64,000 nt of DNA from assembly GCF_030676415.1 (NCBI RefSeq), contig NZ_JAUUTW010000009.1, positions 113,210 to 177,209 of the forward strand. The letters run 5' to 3'. Under the pieces are notes generated by a model, which had not been told where the DNA came from, did no database searches, and saw only the letters and a list, made by a program, of their open reading frames with translations. This stretch comes from Peribacillus frigoritolerans. GTDB taxonomy: Bacteria; Bacillota; Bacilli; Bacillales; DSM-1321. Numbering within the stretch: the stretch's first letter is position 1; every line of letters starts with the position of its first letter. This document shows positions 9,217 through 17,538 of the stretch, piece after piece. The position numbers were made by a program, and so were the translations under genes.

Positions 9217-10173
9217 ATGAACGTTCTTTTAAATGATATGGCAGAACAAGAAAAACTGAACCAATTTATTGCCAGAATCGAATCTGGGGAAAAGATAGAA
9301 GCGGATGATTGGATGCCGGAAGATTATCGGGGCACCCTCATCAAGTTAATATCGATGCATGGCATCAGTGAAATCATGGGGGCGCTTCCAGAAAAGGAAT
9401 GGGTACCTAAAGCCCCGACCTTAAATAGAAAACTTGGAATCATGGCAAAGGTGCAGGATGAAATGGGGCATGGGCAATTATTGCTTCGAGTCGCCGAGGA
9501 TTTGCTAAAGCCGTACAGCAAAAAACGGGATGACCTTATGCAAGATTTATTTAAAGGAGATTTAAAGTTTCATAATGTCTTCCATATGGAAGCCAAATCC
9601 TGGGGCGATGCAGGATTGATTGGCTGGCTGGTTGATGGGGCAGCCATCATTTCCCAGACGAATATGCTTGGCGCTTCATATGGACCATATGCCCGAGCTT
9701 TACAGAGGATTTGCGCGGAAGAAGTTTTTCATGCCCAGCATGGTGAAGCGATAATCATGGCTTTGGCTGAAGGAACGGAAGAACAAAGGAAATTGGTTCA
9801 GGACTCCATCAATTATTGGTGGGAATCTTTGTTACTTTTCTTTGGACCTCCCAGTAAGAATGAAGTGGGCTCATCCAAACAGGATATAACGATAAAGTAC
9901 AGAATCAGAACCAGTACGAATGAAGAGCTTCGCCAAGGCTTTTTGTCTAAATATGTGAAGCGGATCCTTTCACTCGGTTTTACCATTCCAGATGAAACGC
10001 TTAGATTTGATAAAGAATCTGAAACATGGATTTACCAACAACCCGATTGGGGGAAATTGAAGGTCATCGCAAGAAATGAAGGGCCCCGTTCGCAGGATCG
10101 CTTAAGTCTTCGAAGAACTTCTTATGAAAATAATAAATGGGTACGTGAGGCGTTAGCGCCAAAGGTCATCTAA
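9217..10173 (+). CDS. paaA: phenylacetyl-CoA epoxidase subunit PaaA (catalytic)
   Basis: PaaA is the di-iron catalytic subunit of the ring 1,2-phenylacetyl-CoA epoxidase, which forms an epoxide on the CoA-activated ring with O2. At 318 residues it has the usual length. Di-iron ligand blocks are seen: QDEMGHGQLLLR (ExxH) and RICAEEVFHAQHGE (E...ExxH). The FFGPPSK and GPRSQDRLSLRR stretches are typical of PaaA. GAGGTG stands six bases before the ATG. It is the first gene of a tight operon with paaB, paaC and paaD. Confidence 0.95.
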   Translation: MNVLLNDMAEQEKLNQFIARIESGEKIEADDWMPEDYRGTLIKLISMHGISEIMGALPEKEWVPKAPTLNRKLGIMAKVQDEMGHGQLLLRVAEDLLKPYSKKRDDLMQDLFKGDLKFHNVFHMEAKSWGDAGLIGWLVDGAAIISQTNMLGASYGPYARALQRICAEEVFHAQHGEAIIMALAEGTEEQRKLVQDSINYWWESLLLFFGPPSKNEVGSSKQDITIKYRIRTSTNEELRQGFLSKYVKRILSLGFTIPDETLRFDKESETWIYQQPDWGKLKVIARNEGPRSQDRLSLRRTSYENNKWVREALAPKVI

Positions 10174-10191
10174 GGGAGGGGGAAGGACGAT

Positions 10192-10551
10192 ATGGAAACT
10201 AGACAAGAAAATTACTTTGAAGAATTTGAAGTCTTTAGCCGTAAAACGCAAACTTCACCCGTTCAATATCACTTTAGCCTGCTGGCCCCCAATGAGGATA
10301 TCGCCATCATGATGGCACAAGAAAATTTCATGAGACGTGAAGCGGTTGATGATATATGGGTCGTGAAAAGACAGAATATACGGAAAATGACGATAGAGGA
10401 AAAGAAAACGCTTCAACGTATTGATAATAAAGATTATCGAACCACAAAAGGGTATGGGTATTTAAAGAAAAAATGGCGGAAGTATGAGCAGGGAATGCTC
10501 GATGAAAAAGAGATAATGTCTTGGGCAGGAGGCGTAAAAAATGAGGAATGA
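10192..10551 (+). CDS. paaB: phenylacetyl-CoA epoxidase subunit PaaB
   Basis: This 119-residue small subunit of the PaaABC(E) complex acts as a structural or coupling component rather than a catalyst. The N-terminal half (FEEFEVFSRKTQTSPVQYHFSLLAPNEDIA, seen as two blocks) and the later REAVDDIWVVKRQNI block are family features. The family is often about 95 residues, so this form has a longer charged C-terminus (about 25 residues, KKKWRKYEQGMLDEKE). The ribosome binding site is GGGAGGGGGAAGG. Its 3' end overlaps the paaC start by 11 bases. Confidence 0.92.
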   Translation: METRQENYFEEFEVFSRKTQTSPVQYHFSLLAPNEDIAIMMAQENFMRREAVDDIWVVKRQNIRKMTIEEKKTLQRIDNKDYRTTKGYGYLKKKWRKYEQGMLDEKEIMSWAGGVKNEE

Positions 10552-11341
10552 ACCATTGAAGAACATCGCAATCAAGGAATTGCTGCTTCAACTGGCGGAC
10601 GATGATTTCATCCATTCATATCGCGGTTCGGAATGGCTGGGACTCGCACCGCATATCGAAGAAGATGTTGCATCCTCCTCGATATCTCAAGATACGATGG
10701 GGCATGCAGCCATATTTTATAAATTACTCGATGAACTCGGTGAAGGGGATGCGGATAAACTGGCTCACGACCGTCCCGCTAAAGAACGGCGTAATGCGAT
10801 CATCCTCGAAGTGGTCAATGGTCCAGGGTACTATTTGAAAGACCCGGATTATGATTGGGCTTTTGCGGTAGTGCGGAATTATTTTTATACCCAAGCCAAA
10901 GCGATTAAGGTTCAATCCCTTCATTCAAGTTCATATGAACCGCTTGCCGAAGTGGCACAAAAGGTACAGATGGAACTTTACTATCATTTGATGCACTGGA
11001 AAACATGGTTCGTCCAATTGCTGGGTTCTGGTCACGAAGAAGCGGTTTCGAGAATGAAAGCAGCGATTGAGAAAACAATGCCGGATTTCGCTGGCGTATT
11101 TTCACTTGGACAATATGGAGAAGAAATGGTGGAGCTTGGCTTGATAGAAAGCGAAGCTGCCTTACAGAAGAAATGGATAGAGGCTGTCACCCCTATCTTT
11201 GAAAGTGTAGGCTTAGCAACAACTCTTGAAATTGGAATGGCCCAAGGTGATGGACGCAATGGCCAGCATACGGAAGATTTGGAAAAGGCGCTAGAAACGT
11301 TAAGTGAAGTGTACGCAACCGATAAAGCGGCTTCATGGTGA
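10541..11341 (+). CDS. paaC: phenylacetyl-CoA epoxidase subunit PaaC
   Basis: PaaC (266 residues) is a PaaA homologue that lacks the full catalytic set and forms the structural heterodimer with PaaA. The block SSSISQDTMGHAAIFYKLLDEL aligns with the PaaA di-iron helix, and MELYYHLMHWKTWFVQLL is the matching later helix. The C-terminal GMAQGDGRNGQHTEDLE is the typical PaaC ending. The ATG lies inside the paaB coding end, so the two are probably translationally coupled. Confidence 0.93.
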   Translation: MRNEPLKNIAIKELLLQLADDDFIHSYRGSEWLGLAPHIEEDVASSSISQDTMGHAAIFYKLLDELGEGDADKLAHDRPAKERRNAIILEVVNGPGYYLKDPDYDWAFAVVRNYFYTQAKAIKVQSLHSSSYEPLAEVAQKVQMELYYHLMHWKTWFVQLLGSGHEEAVSRMKAAIEKTMPDFAGVFSLGQYGEEMVELGLIESEAALQKKWIEAVTPIFESVGLATTLEIGMAQGDGRNGQHTEDLEKALETLSEVYATDKAASW

Positions 11342-11367
11342 ATCAATAGAAAAAGGGGAGGGGTATC

Positions 11368-11865
11368 ATGTCGACCGTACTGATAAACACAGAAGAAATA
11401 TATAAGCTCCTGGAAGACGTTAAAGATCCCGAAATTGATACAGTCAGTATTCTGGATTTAGGGATGGTTGAAGACGTTACGGTTTCGGGCCCGGACGTTT
11501 CGGTGAAAATGCTGCCAACTTTTCTAGGGTGCCCGGCATTGTCCATCATTCAAAAAAATGTGGAATCAGCCATAAAACAGCTGCCTGCCGTAAAAAATGT
11601 AAGCGTGGAATTTTTACGTTCCCCTTCCTGGACCTCTGATCGAATTACGGAAAAGGGGAAAGCTGGGTTGAAGGTTTTCGGAATCTCCCCTCCTCCTCGA
11701 CAAATGAAAAAAGATGGATCATGGCATGTAGATTGCCCGTATTGTGAATCGACATATGTCACGATGGAAAATATATTCGGTCCAACGGCCTGCCGCAGCA
11801 TTTTATATTGCAAAGCATGCAAAAATCCTTTCGAAGCGATGAAACCGATGATTAAAATGATTTAA
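11368..11865 (+). CDS. paaD: PaaD, MIP18/SufT-family protein of the epoxidase operon
   Basis: This 165-residue protein has an N-terminal MIP18 (DUF59) domain (VKDPEIDTVSILDLGMV, then FLGCPALSIIQ with its conserved Cys) and a C-terminal zinc-ribbon-like part (CPYC ... CRSILYCKAC). PaaD is needed for an active PaaABC complex and is thought to help metal-centre assembly. The long PaaD-type C-terminal Cys region separates it from general SufT proteins. GGGGAGGGG precedes the ATG; it lies 26 bases after paaC. Confidence 0.93.
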   Translation: MSTVLINTEEIYKLLEDVKDPEIDTVSILDLGMVEDVTVSGPDVSVKMLPTFLGCPALSIIQKNVESAIKQLPAVKNVSVEFLRSPSWTSDRITEKGKAGLKVFGISPPPRQMKKDGSWHVDCPYCESTYVTMENIFGPTACRSILYCKACKNPFEAMKPMIKMI

Positions 11866-11885
11866 TAAATTGGAGGTTCTATAAG

Positions 11886-12191
11886 ATGGTAAAATTAATC
11901 GCCCTATACAAACAACCTGAAAACAAGGAAGAATTCGATGAGCACTACTTCAATGTACATGGTCCGATAACGGAAAAAATTCCTGGTCTTCAAAAAATGG
12001 AGGTCACTAAAATAGTCGGGACCCCAATGGGCAAAGACTCTGAGTATTACATTCTATGTGAAATGTATTATGAAGACCACGATGCACTGCAACAAGGAAT
12101 GCGTTCCCCGGAAGGAAAAGCATCAGGGAAAGACCTGATGGGCTTTGCTGGGAAACTAGTAACGATGATGATAGGCGAAGAGATAAAATGA
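11886..12191 (+). CDS. EthD-family protein
   Basis: This 101-residue ferredoxin-like alpha+beta barrel (EthD/dimeric barrel) protein shows the family blocks VKLIALYKQPE, FDEHYFNVHGPITEKIPGL and YYILCEMYYEDHDAL. EthD proteins are associated with aromatic or ether degradation; the biochemical role is unclear, with isomerase- or monooxygenase-accessory roles suggested for relatives. It lies between paaD and paaF and its stop overlaps the next start (ATGA), so it is a true member of the operon. It is not one of the classical paa genes. Confidence 0.88.
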   Translation: MVKLIALYKQPENKEEFDEHYFNVHGPITEKIPGLQKMEVTKIVGTPMGKDSEYYILCEMYYEDHDALQQGMRSPEGKASGKDLMGFAGKLVTMMIGEEIK

Positions 12192-12964
12192 ATGCGCTTC
12201 AATTCATTGAAACGTCAATCGGGGATGGCATTGGTTATATCTTTTTAAATCGGCCGAAGCAACTGAATGCCCTTAACAGGAAAATGGTCAGGGAAATAGT
12301 TTCAACCATGGAAGCGTTCGACCGGGACCCACAAGTGAAGGTGATCTTGCTATCGGGCAATGGAAAAGCATTTTCCGCTGGAGCTGATATTGACGAGATG
12401 GTGAACGACAATCCGATCAGTATGGAGTTAACGAACCAATTTGCCGATTGGGACCGAATGAGCCTAGTCAAGAAGCCTGTGATTGGTGCAGTGAAAAGTT
12501 TTGTATTCGGTGGTGGTTTTGAACTTGCTTTATCCTGCGATTTCCTGATTGCCGCCAGCGATACCCAGTTTTCCTTTCCGGAAGTGACATTAGGGGTCAT
12601 GCCTGGTGCAGGAGGAACCCAAAGGTTAACGAAATTGGTAGGCAAGACGAAGGCACTTGAATGGATATTGACGGCTGAAAGGATAAAGGCAAAGACAGCT
12701 TTGCAATATGGTTTCATTAATAAGATCGTTGCTTCTGAATTGTTAATGGAAGAAACGGTTGATTTTGCTAGAAAGATAGCAAAGCAACCTCCGTTAGCTG
12801 TAAGGCTGATTAAAGAATCCGTCAATAAAGCCGTTGATTACCCCTTATATGAAGGCATGCAATTTGAACGGAAGAACTTCTATATTCTTTTTGCATCAGA
12901 GGACCAAAAAGAAGGAATGAAAGCATTTGTTGAAAAAAGAGAGCCGAATTTTACAGGCGAATAA
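12188..12964 (+). CDS. paaF: enoyl-CoA hydratase, PaaF-like
   Basis: This 258-residue crotonase has the oxyanion-hole blocks AFSAGADIDEM and FGGGFELALSCD. Both hydratase glutamates are in place (GGGFE and FPEVTLGVMPGAGGTQRL), so an active enoyl-CoA hydratase is expected. In the pathway PaaF hydrates 2,3-dehydroadipyl-CoA to 3-hydroxyadipyl-CoA. Another crotonase with both glutamates lies at the end of the cluster, so which one is the true PaaF is not certain. Translation is coupled to the EthD gene by a four-base overlap. Confidence 0.88.
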   Translation: MNALQFIETSIGDGIGYIFLNRPKQLNALNRKMVREIVSTMEAFDRDPQVKVILLSGNGKAFSAGADIDEMVNDNPISMELTNQFADWDRMSLVKKPVIGAVKSFVFGGGFELALSCDFLIAASDTQFSFPEVTLGVMPGAGGTQRLTKLVGKTKALEWILTAERIKAKTALQYGFINKIVASELLMEETVDFARKIAKQPPLAVRLIKESVNKAVDYPLYEGMQFERKNFYILFASEDQKEGMKAFVEKREPNFTGE

Positions 12965-12974
12965 GGGGTGCTCT

Positions 12975-13748
12975 ATGTACGAAACGATCACATATAGGGT
13001 TGAAAATGGAGTGGCTTGGCTTACTTTGAACCGTCCTGATAAACTTAATGCCTTTACGTCCCAAATGAATAAGGAAATACAGAAAGCGATCAAAATATCT
13101 GCGGGGTCAGATGAAGTGCGGGCCATTATCATTACAGGGGAAGGCAGGGCCTTTTGTTCGGGGCAGGATTTATCGGATGTTGATGAAAGCATGAATTTAG
13201 GCCAGATGCTTCGCGACGACTACGGTCCGATGATGCAGCAAATAGCAAACTGTGAAAAGCCGATCATTGCAGCGGTCAATGGAGTGGCAGCAGGGGCTGG
13301 TTTCAGCCTAGCGCTGGCATGCGATTTCCGGCTTGTTTCTGAAAAAGCCAGTTTTTTAAATGCTTTTGTCAATATCGGGTTGATACCTGATTCGGGGAAT
13401 CTGTATTACCTTTCGCGGATCGTTGGTCATGCGAAGGCCTTGGAATTATCTTTATTGGGGGAAAAGGTTCCTGCAGCCGAAGCGAAAAATATCGGGCTCG
13501 CTACAAAAGTGATCGATGCGGAAGAATGGAACGAGCAATTGAAAGCCTTTGCAGAGAATATCGCAAACAAACCAACGAAAGCGATCGGCTTAATCAAAAG
13601 ATACCTAGAGGCATCCTATCACCTTTCATTAGAAGAATACTTAAAAGAAGAAGCGGAGGGTCAGCGAATCGCTGGCTTAACGATGGATTATGCTGAAGGA
13701 GTGGCAGCATTCACTGAAAAAAGGAAAGCTCAATTCATAGGCAAGTAA
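12975..13748 (+). CDS. paaG: PaaG-like ring-epoxide isomerase (crotonase fold)
   Basis: This 257-residue crotonase is assigned to PaaG, which rearranges the ring epoxide to the seven-membered oxepin-CoA. The first hydratase Glu is missing (GAGFSLALACD), while the conserved Asp of the second position is present (VNIGLIPDSGNLYYL), as in PaaG isomerases. AFCSGQDLSDV supplies the oxyanion hole. The ATG at 12975 follows AAGGGGTG; the frame is open upstream into paaF, but that ATG has the proper site. The gap to paaF is ten bases. Confidence 0.9.
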   Translation: MYETITYRVENGVAWLTLNRPDKLNAFTSQMNKEIQKAIKISAGSDEVRAIIITGEGRAFCSGQDLSDVDESMNLGQMLRDDYGPMMQQIANCEKPIIAAVNGVAAGAGFSLALACDFRLVSEKASFLNAFVNIGLIPDSGNLYYLSRIVGHAKALELSLLGEKVPAAEAKNIGLATKVIDAEEWNEQLKAFAENIANKPTKAIGLIKRYLEASYHLSLEEYLKEEAEGQRIAGLTMDYAEGVAAFTEKRKAQFIGK

Positions 13749-13771
13749 TATAGAAAAGGGAGTGGGATTAC

Positions 13772-15289
13772 ATGGTTAAAGTTCAGGAGTCAGCATTTGA
13801 AAAAGCGGAAATGAAGCGTGATTATTATCATCTGATCATTAATGGAGAAAGAGTGGAAAGCTCTGACGGTACCACGATTGATGCGTACAATCCTGCAACT
13901 GGTGAAATCATTGCCAAGGTTGCAAAGGCGACCAAGGAAGATGCAGAAAAAGCTGTTCAAGCTGCACGTGAAGCATTTGATAACGGGAAATGGAAGAGGA
14001 CCCCGATTAATAAACGGTCTCGTGTATTGAACAAAATTGCTGCAATCATGCGTTCACGCTTTAATGAATTGGTTGAATTGGAGGTCCTGAACAGCGGTAA
14101 ATCCATTTCTGCAGCGCAAGGCCAAGTCATGCAGGCAATTGAAGATTTCGAGTTTTATGCAGGCGCTTTAGTTGCACACCGCGGATCTGTCAATAATGTT
14201 CCTGGTCAATTCCATAACTATACGGAAAAAGAGCCAGTAGGTGTTTGTGCTCAAATCATCCCTTGGAATTACCCGATGATGATGGCAGCGTGGAAAATTG
14301 CACCTGCAATCGCAGTTGGCTGTTCAGTCATTGTTAAGCCAGCTTCTCTAACGCCGCTGACTGCCATTGTATTAGGGGAAATCTGTTTAGAAGCTGGTGT
14401 TCCTTCCGGAGTGGTCAATATCATTCCAGGTCCTGGATCGGACGTAGGGAATTACCTTGTCGAGCATCCGAAAGTGAATAAGGTGGCCTTCACAGGTTCT
14501 ACGCCAATCGGCAGGGACCTCATGGGCAAAGCTTCACAGACATTAAAAAGGGTGACATTGGAGCTTGGCGGAAAGTCCCCGAATATTGTCTTTGAAGATG
14601 CGGACCTTGAAGCAGCTATCGATGGATCCTTATATGGCATTTTCTACAATACTGGACAATCTTGTGAGGCAAGATCCCGTTTATACGTACACGAAGACAT
14701 ATACGATGAGTTCGTTGCCAGATTCGTAGAAAAAACGAAGAAATTGAAATTGGGCAATCCACTCGACAAAGAAACACATGTCGGTGCAGTCATAGATCAA
14801 GGGCAATTGGATGTCATCGACAATTATGTACAATCTGCCATTGCTGATGGAGCGGAAATCCTGACAGGAGGAAAACCAGCGGTTATTGAAGGTTTCGAAA
14901 GCGGTTATTGGTATGAGCCGACGGTCATTGCAAAGGTCAATCATGAAATGGATGTAGTGAAAGAGGAAATATTCGGACCGGTTGTTGTCATTATGAAATT
15001 CAAAGATGAAAAAGAAGCCGTGAGACTCGCGAATGATACGGAATTCGGTTTGGGTTCAGCCCTATGGACAAAGGATGGCGGGCGTGCGACTCGAGTGGCA
15101 AATCAAATCGAAGCGGGAATCGTCATGGTGAATTGCCCATTCTCCGCATTTCCTGGAACTCCTTTCGGAGGATATAAACAGTCAGGATTCGGGCGGGAAC
15201 TCTGTATTGAGACACTTGATCTTTATACGGAAACGAAAAGCATCATTTCCTATCATGGAAGCCGTCCCTTAAATCCCTTTGGAATTTAA
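13772..15289 (+). CDS. NAD(P)-dependent aldehyde dehydrogenase of the paa cluster
   Basis: This 505-residue ALDH-superfamily enzyme has cofactor block IIPWNYPMMMAAWKIAPA, the FTGSTPIGR turn, catalytic base Glu264 in LELGGKSPN and nucleophile Cys298 in NTGQSCEAR; EIFGPVV is near the C-terminus. Its place between paaG and paaH suggests two roles. It may oxidise phenylacetaldehyde to phenylacetate, or act as the separate semialdehyde dehydrogenase that replaces the ALDH half of PaaZ, like PacL of Azoarcus. No fused hydratase domain is present. Both roles are inference. Confidence 0.9.
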   Translation: MVKVQESAFEKAEMKRDYYHLIINGERVESSDGTTIDAYNPATGEIIAKVAKATKEDAEKAVQAAREAFDNGKWKRTPINKRSRVLNKIAAIMRSRFNELVELEVLNSGKSISAAQGQVMQAIEDFEFYAGALVAHRGSVNNVPGQFHNYTEKEPVGVCAQIIPWNYPMMMAAWKIAPAIAVGCSVIVKPASLTPLTAIVLGEICLEAGVPSGVVNIIPGPGSDVGNYLVEHPKVNKVAFTGSTPIGRDLMGKASQTLKRVTLELGGKSPNIVFEDADLEAAIDGSLYGIFYNTGQSCEARSRLYVHEDIYDEFVARFVEKTKKLKLGNPLDKETHVGAVIDQGQLDVIDNYVQSAIADGAEILTGGKPAVIEGFESGYWYEPTVIAKVNHEMDVVKEEIFGPVVVIMKFKDEKEAVRLANDTEFGLGSALWTKDGGRATRVANQIEAGIVMVNCPFSAFPGTPFGGYKQSGFGRELCIETLDLYTETKSIISYHGSRPLNPFGI

Positions 15290-15300
15290 TAAAATATAAA

Positions 15301-15384
15301 ATAGGTGGCTGGCTAAACGGTATGTCGGAAAAGTAATTCAGGTATGGATGAATGCTGATCTGATTACATTGTAGCCAGCCCTAT
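15301..15384 (+). promoter_or_regulatory. long-loop inverted repeat in the leader between the aldehyde dehydrogenase and paaH
   Basis: ATAGGTGGCTGGCTA (15301-15315) pairs with TAGCCAGCCCTAT (15372-15384) with one or two bulged bases, enclosing about 56 bases. A T-rich TATTTATTTT follows, then the paaH ribosome binding site AAAGGAGG. It could be a terminator/attenuator or a processing hairpin. Confidence 0.45.
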
Positions 15385-15408
15385 TTATTTTAAAGGAGGA
15401 ATGAACGA

Positions 15409-16281
15409 ATGATTAGAAATCTAGTGATTGTCGGATCTGGTGTCATGGGCAGGGGAATAGCCTATGTAGGAGCAACAGGGGGCTTTAACGTAGTATTGGT
15501 GGATGTGAATCAAAATGCATTGGAAAGTGCAAGAAAAGAGATCGATACCATTTTTGAGAAGGGTGTGCGCTACCAAAAAATCACCCAGGAAGAAGCGGCA
15601 GCCGCAAAAAGCAGATTTTCGTATTCTTCCAATTTGAAAGAATCAGCAGCATATGCCGATTTAATCATAGAGGCAGTTCCGGAAAAGGCAGAAATAAAGA
15701 GGGGTGTCTTCGAAACAATAGAAGACCATGCAAAAGAAGGCTGTTACTTTGCTACTAATACTTCCACGATGAGCCCGACGGAAATTGGTTCTTATGGAAA
15801 GCGTCCTGAAAAAACGATTGCCATGCATTTTTTCAATCCTGTACAAAAGATGCCACTTGTTGAAATTGTACGCGGTCTTGAAACCAGTGATGAAACGGCA
15901 GCCATAATAAAAGAGGTAGCTGAAAAAATGGGAAAAGAAACCGTGGTCATTAATGAATTCCCTGGGTTTGTAACCAGTAGAATCAGCTGTTTGGTAGGTA
16001 ATGAAGCGTTCTATATGCTTCAAGAAGGTTTGGGAACACCAGAAGAAATCGATAAGGCAATAAAGTTAGGGCTGAATTACCCAATGGGACCATTTGAACT
16101 AGGGGATTTGGTGGGATTGGATGCCCGTTTGAATAATTTAAAATATTTATATAGTAAACTTGGCGAGAAATACCGTCCGGCGCCCCTCCTTGAACAGTAT
16201 GTTAAAGCTGGCAGGCTCGGCCGCAAGTCTGGCAAAGGTGTGTACGATTATACAAAAGATGGAGAGCTGATGAGGAAATGA
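15409..16281 (+). CDS. paaH: 3-hydroxyacyl-CoA dehydrogenase PaaH
   Basis: This 290-residue NAD-dependent dehydrogenase has the Rossmann motif IVGSGVMGRGIAY at the N-terminus, the catalytic region AMHFFNPVQKMPLVEIVRG (His in HFFNP) and the C-terminal dimerisation domain (NYPMGPFELGDLVGLD, GRLGRKSGKGVYDY). It oxidises 3-hydroxyadipyl-CoA to 3-oxoadipyl-CoA. The length is that of the single-domain HBD/PaaH form. It overlaps paaJ by four bases. Confidence 0.93.
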   Translation: MIRNLVIVGSGVMGRGIAYVGATGGFNVVLVDVNQNALESARKEIDTIFEKGVRYQKITQEEAAAAKSRFSYSSNLKESAAYADLIIEAVPEKAEIKRGVFETIEDHAKEGCYFATNTSTMSPTEIGSYGKRPEKTIAMHFFNPVQKMPLVEIVRGLETSDETAAIIKEVAEKMGKETVVINEFPGFVTSRISCLVGNEAFYMLQEGLGTPEEIDKAIKLGLNYPMGPFELGDLVGLDARLNNLKYLYSKLGEKYRPAPLLEQYVKAGRLGRKSGKGVYDYTKDGELMRK

Positions 16282-17486
16282 AGGATGTTGTGATTGTCGA
16301 TGCTGTGAGAACGCCAATCGGAAGATATAAAGGAGCTTTGAAAAGCGTTCGGCCGGATGACCTCGGTGCAATTGTAATCAAGGCGCTTACCGATCGCAAT
16401 CCAGAGCTGCCACCAGATCAAATTGAAGATGTCATCTTCGGAAATGCAAATCAAGCAGGAGAGGATAATCGCGATGTGGCTAGGATGTCCGCCCTTTTAG
16501 CTGGTCTTCCAGTAAACGTAGCTGGAACGACAATAAATCGTTTGTGTGGATCCGGACTGGATGCCGTTATGTATGCTGCACGCTCCATAGCAGTAGGGGA
16601 AGGCGATATTTATATCGCAGGCGGGACTGAAAGCATGACAAGGGCGCCGTACGTCATGGCCAAACCTGAGAGTGAATTTCCGCGAGGGTCAATGGAGCTT
16701 CAGGATACAACGATCGGATGGCGTTTCACGAATGAGAAACTTAAAGAAATGTATGGCACGGACTCCATGCCTCAAACGGCCGAAAACGTCGCCCAGCGTT
16801 TTTCGGTTTCAAGGGGGGACCAAGATCAATTCGCGTTTCAAAGCCAGCAAAGAGCGAAAAAAGCAGTGGAAAATGGGCGTTTCATTAATGAAATCGTACC
16901 TGTTCGATATACGGATCGTAAAGGGAATGAGGTCATTTTCGATAAAGATGAACACCCCCGTCCTGACACGACCATCGAAAAGTTGGAAAAACTCAAACCT
17001 ATCTTTAAAGGCGGCACTGTAACGGCCGGTAATGCTTCCGGTGTAAATGATGGTGCCTCAGCAATACTATTAATGAGTGCAGAAAAAGCACGGGAGCTTG
17101 GATTAAAACCTCTGGCCAAATATGTTGTAGGCGCGGTAGCGGGCTTAGAACCGTCCATTATGGGCCTTGGTCCAATTCATGCTACTAAAAAAGCATTGGA
17201 GAGGGCAAATTTAACAATTGAAGACATCGGGTTAGTTGAATTGAATGAAGCATTCGCTTCCCAATCCGTAGAGTGCATCCGCCAATTGAAATTGGATCAG
17301 GAGAAAGTGAATGTCAACGGCGGGGCGATAGCATTTGGCCATCCGCTCGGTGCAAGCGGGGCGCGTATTTTAACAACACTTGTTCACGAAATGAAAAAGC
17401 GGAATGTACGCTATGGTCTTGCAACGATGTGTGTCGGTGTTGGCCAGGGCATATCCGCCATTATAGAAAATATTGAAATTGATTGA
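16278..17486 (+). CDS. paaJ: thiolase PaaJ (3-oxoadipyl-CoA thiolase)
   Basis: This 402-residue thiolase has the nucleophile Cys in [12 protein letters not shown], the NEAFASQ block and [16 protein letters not shown] with the catalytic His. The C-terminal [10 protein letters not shown] carries the second catalytic Cys. Several blocks, including the [15 protein letters not shown] segment and the long [15 protein letters not shown], fit PaaJ/PcaF thiolases. It would cleave 3-oxoadipyl-CoA to succinyl-CoA and acetyl-CoA. Coupled to paaH by an ATGA overlap. Confidence 0.93.
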   Translation: MKDVVIVDAVRTPIGRYKGALKSVRPDDLGAIVIKALTDRNPELPPDQIEDVIFGNANQAGEDNRDVARMSALLAGLPVNVAGTTINRLCGSGLDAVMYAARSIAVGEGDIYIAGGTESMTRAPYVMAKPESEFPRGSMELQDTTIGWRFTNEKLKEMYGTDSMPQTAENVAQRFSVSRGDQDQFAFQSQQRAKKAVENGRFINEIVPVRYTDRKGNEVIFDKDEHPRPDTTIEKLEKLKPIFKGGTVTAGNASGVNDGASAILLMSAEKARELGLKPLAKYVVGAVAGLEPSIMGLGPIHATKKALERANLTIEDIGLVELNEAFASQSVECIRQLKLDQEKVNVNGGAIAFGHPLGASGARILTTLVHEMKKRNVRYGLATMCVGVGQGISAIIENIEID

Positions 17487-17490
17487 TGTT

Positions 17491-17517
17491 GGGCCCTTAT
17501 TGAATAAGGGTCATTTT
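17491..17517 (+). terminator. short hairpin between paaJ and the third crotonase gene
   Basis: CCCTTATT and AATAAGGG are perfect complements around a single base (real loop about five), followed by TCATTTTCT. It is weak as a terminator and more likely a partial attenuator or RNA-processing site. Confidence 0.4.
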
Positions 17518-17538
17518 CTAAAAAAGGAGAGAGGACTC

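Noticed and set aside
12235..12825. 196-codon open frame on the minus strand
   Set aside because: It is antisense to the paaF-like crotonase, has no ribosome binding site and no recognisable protein features.
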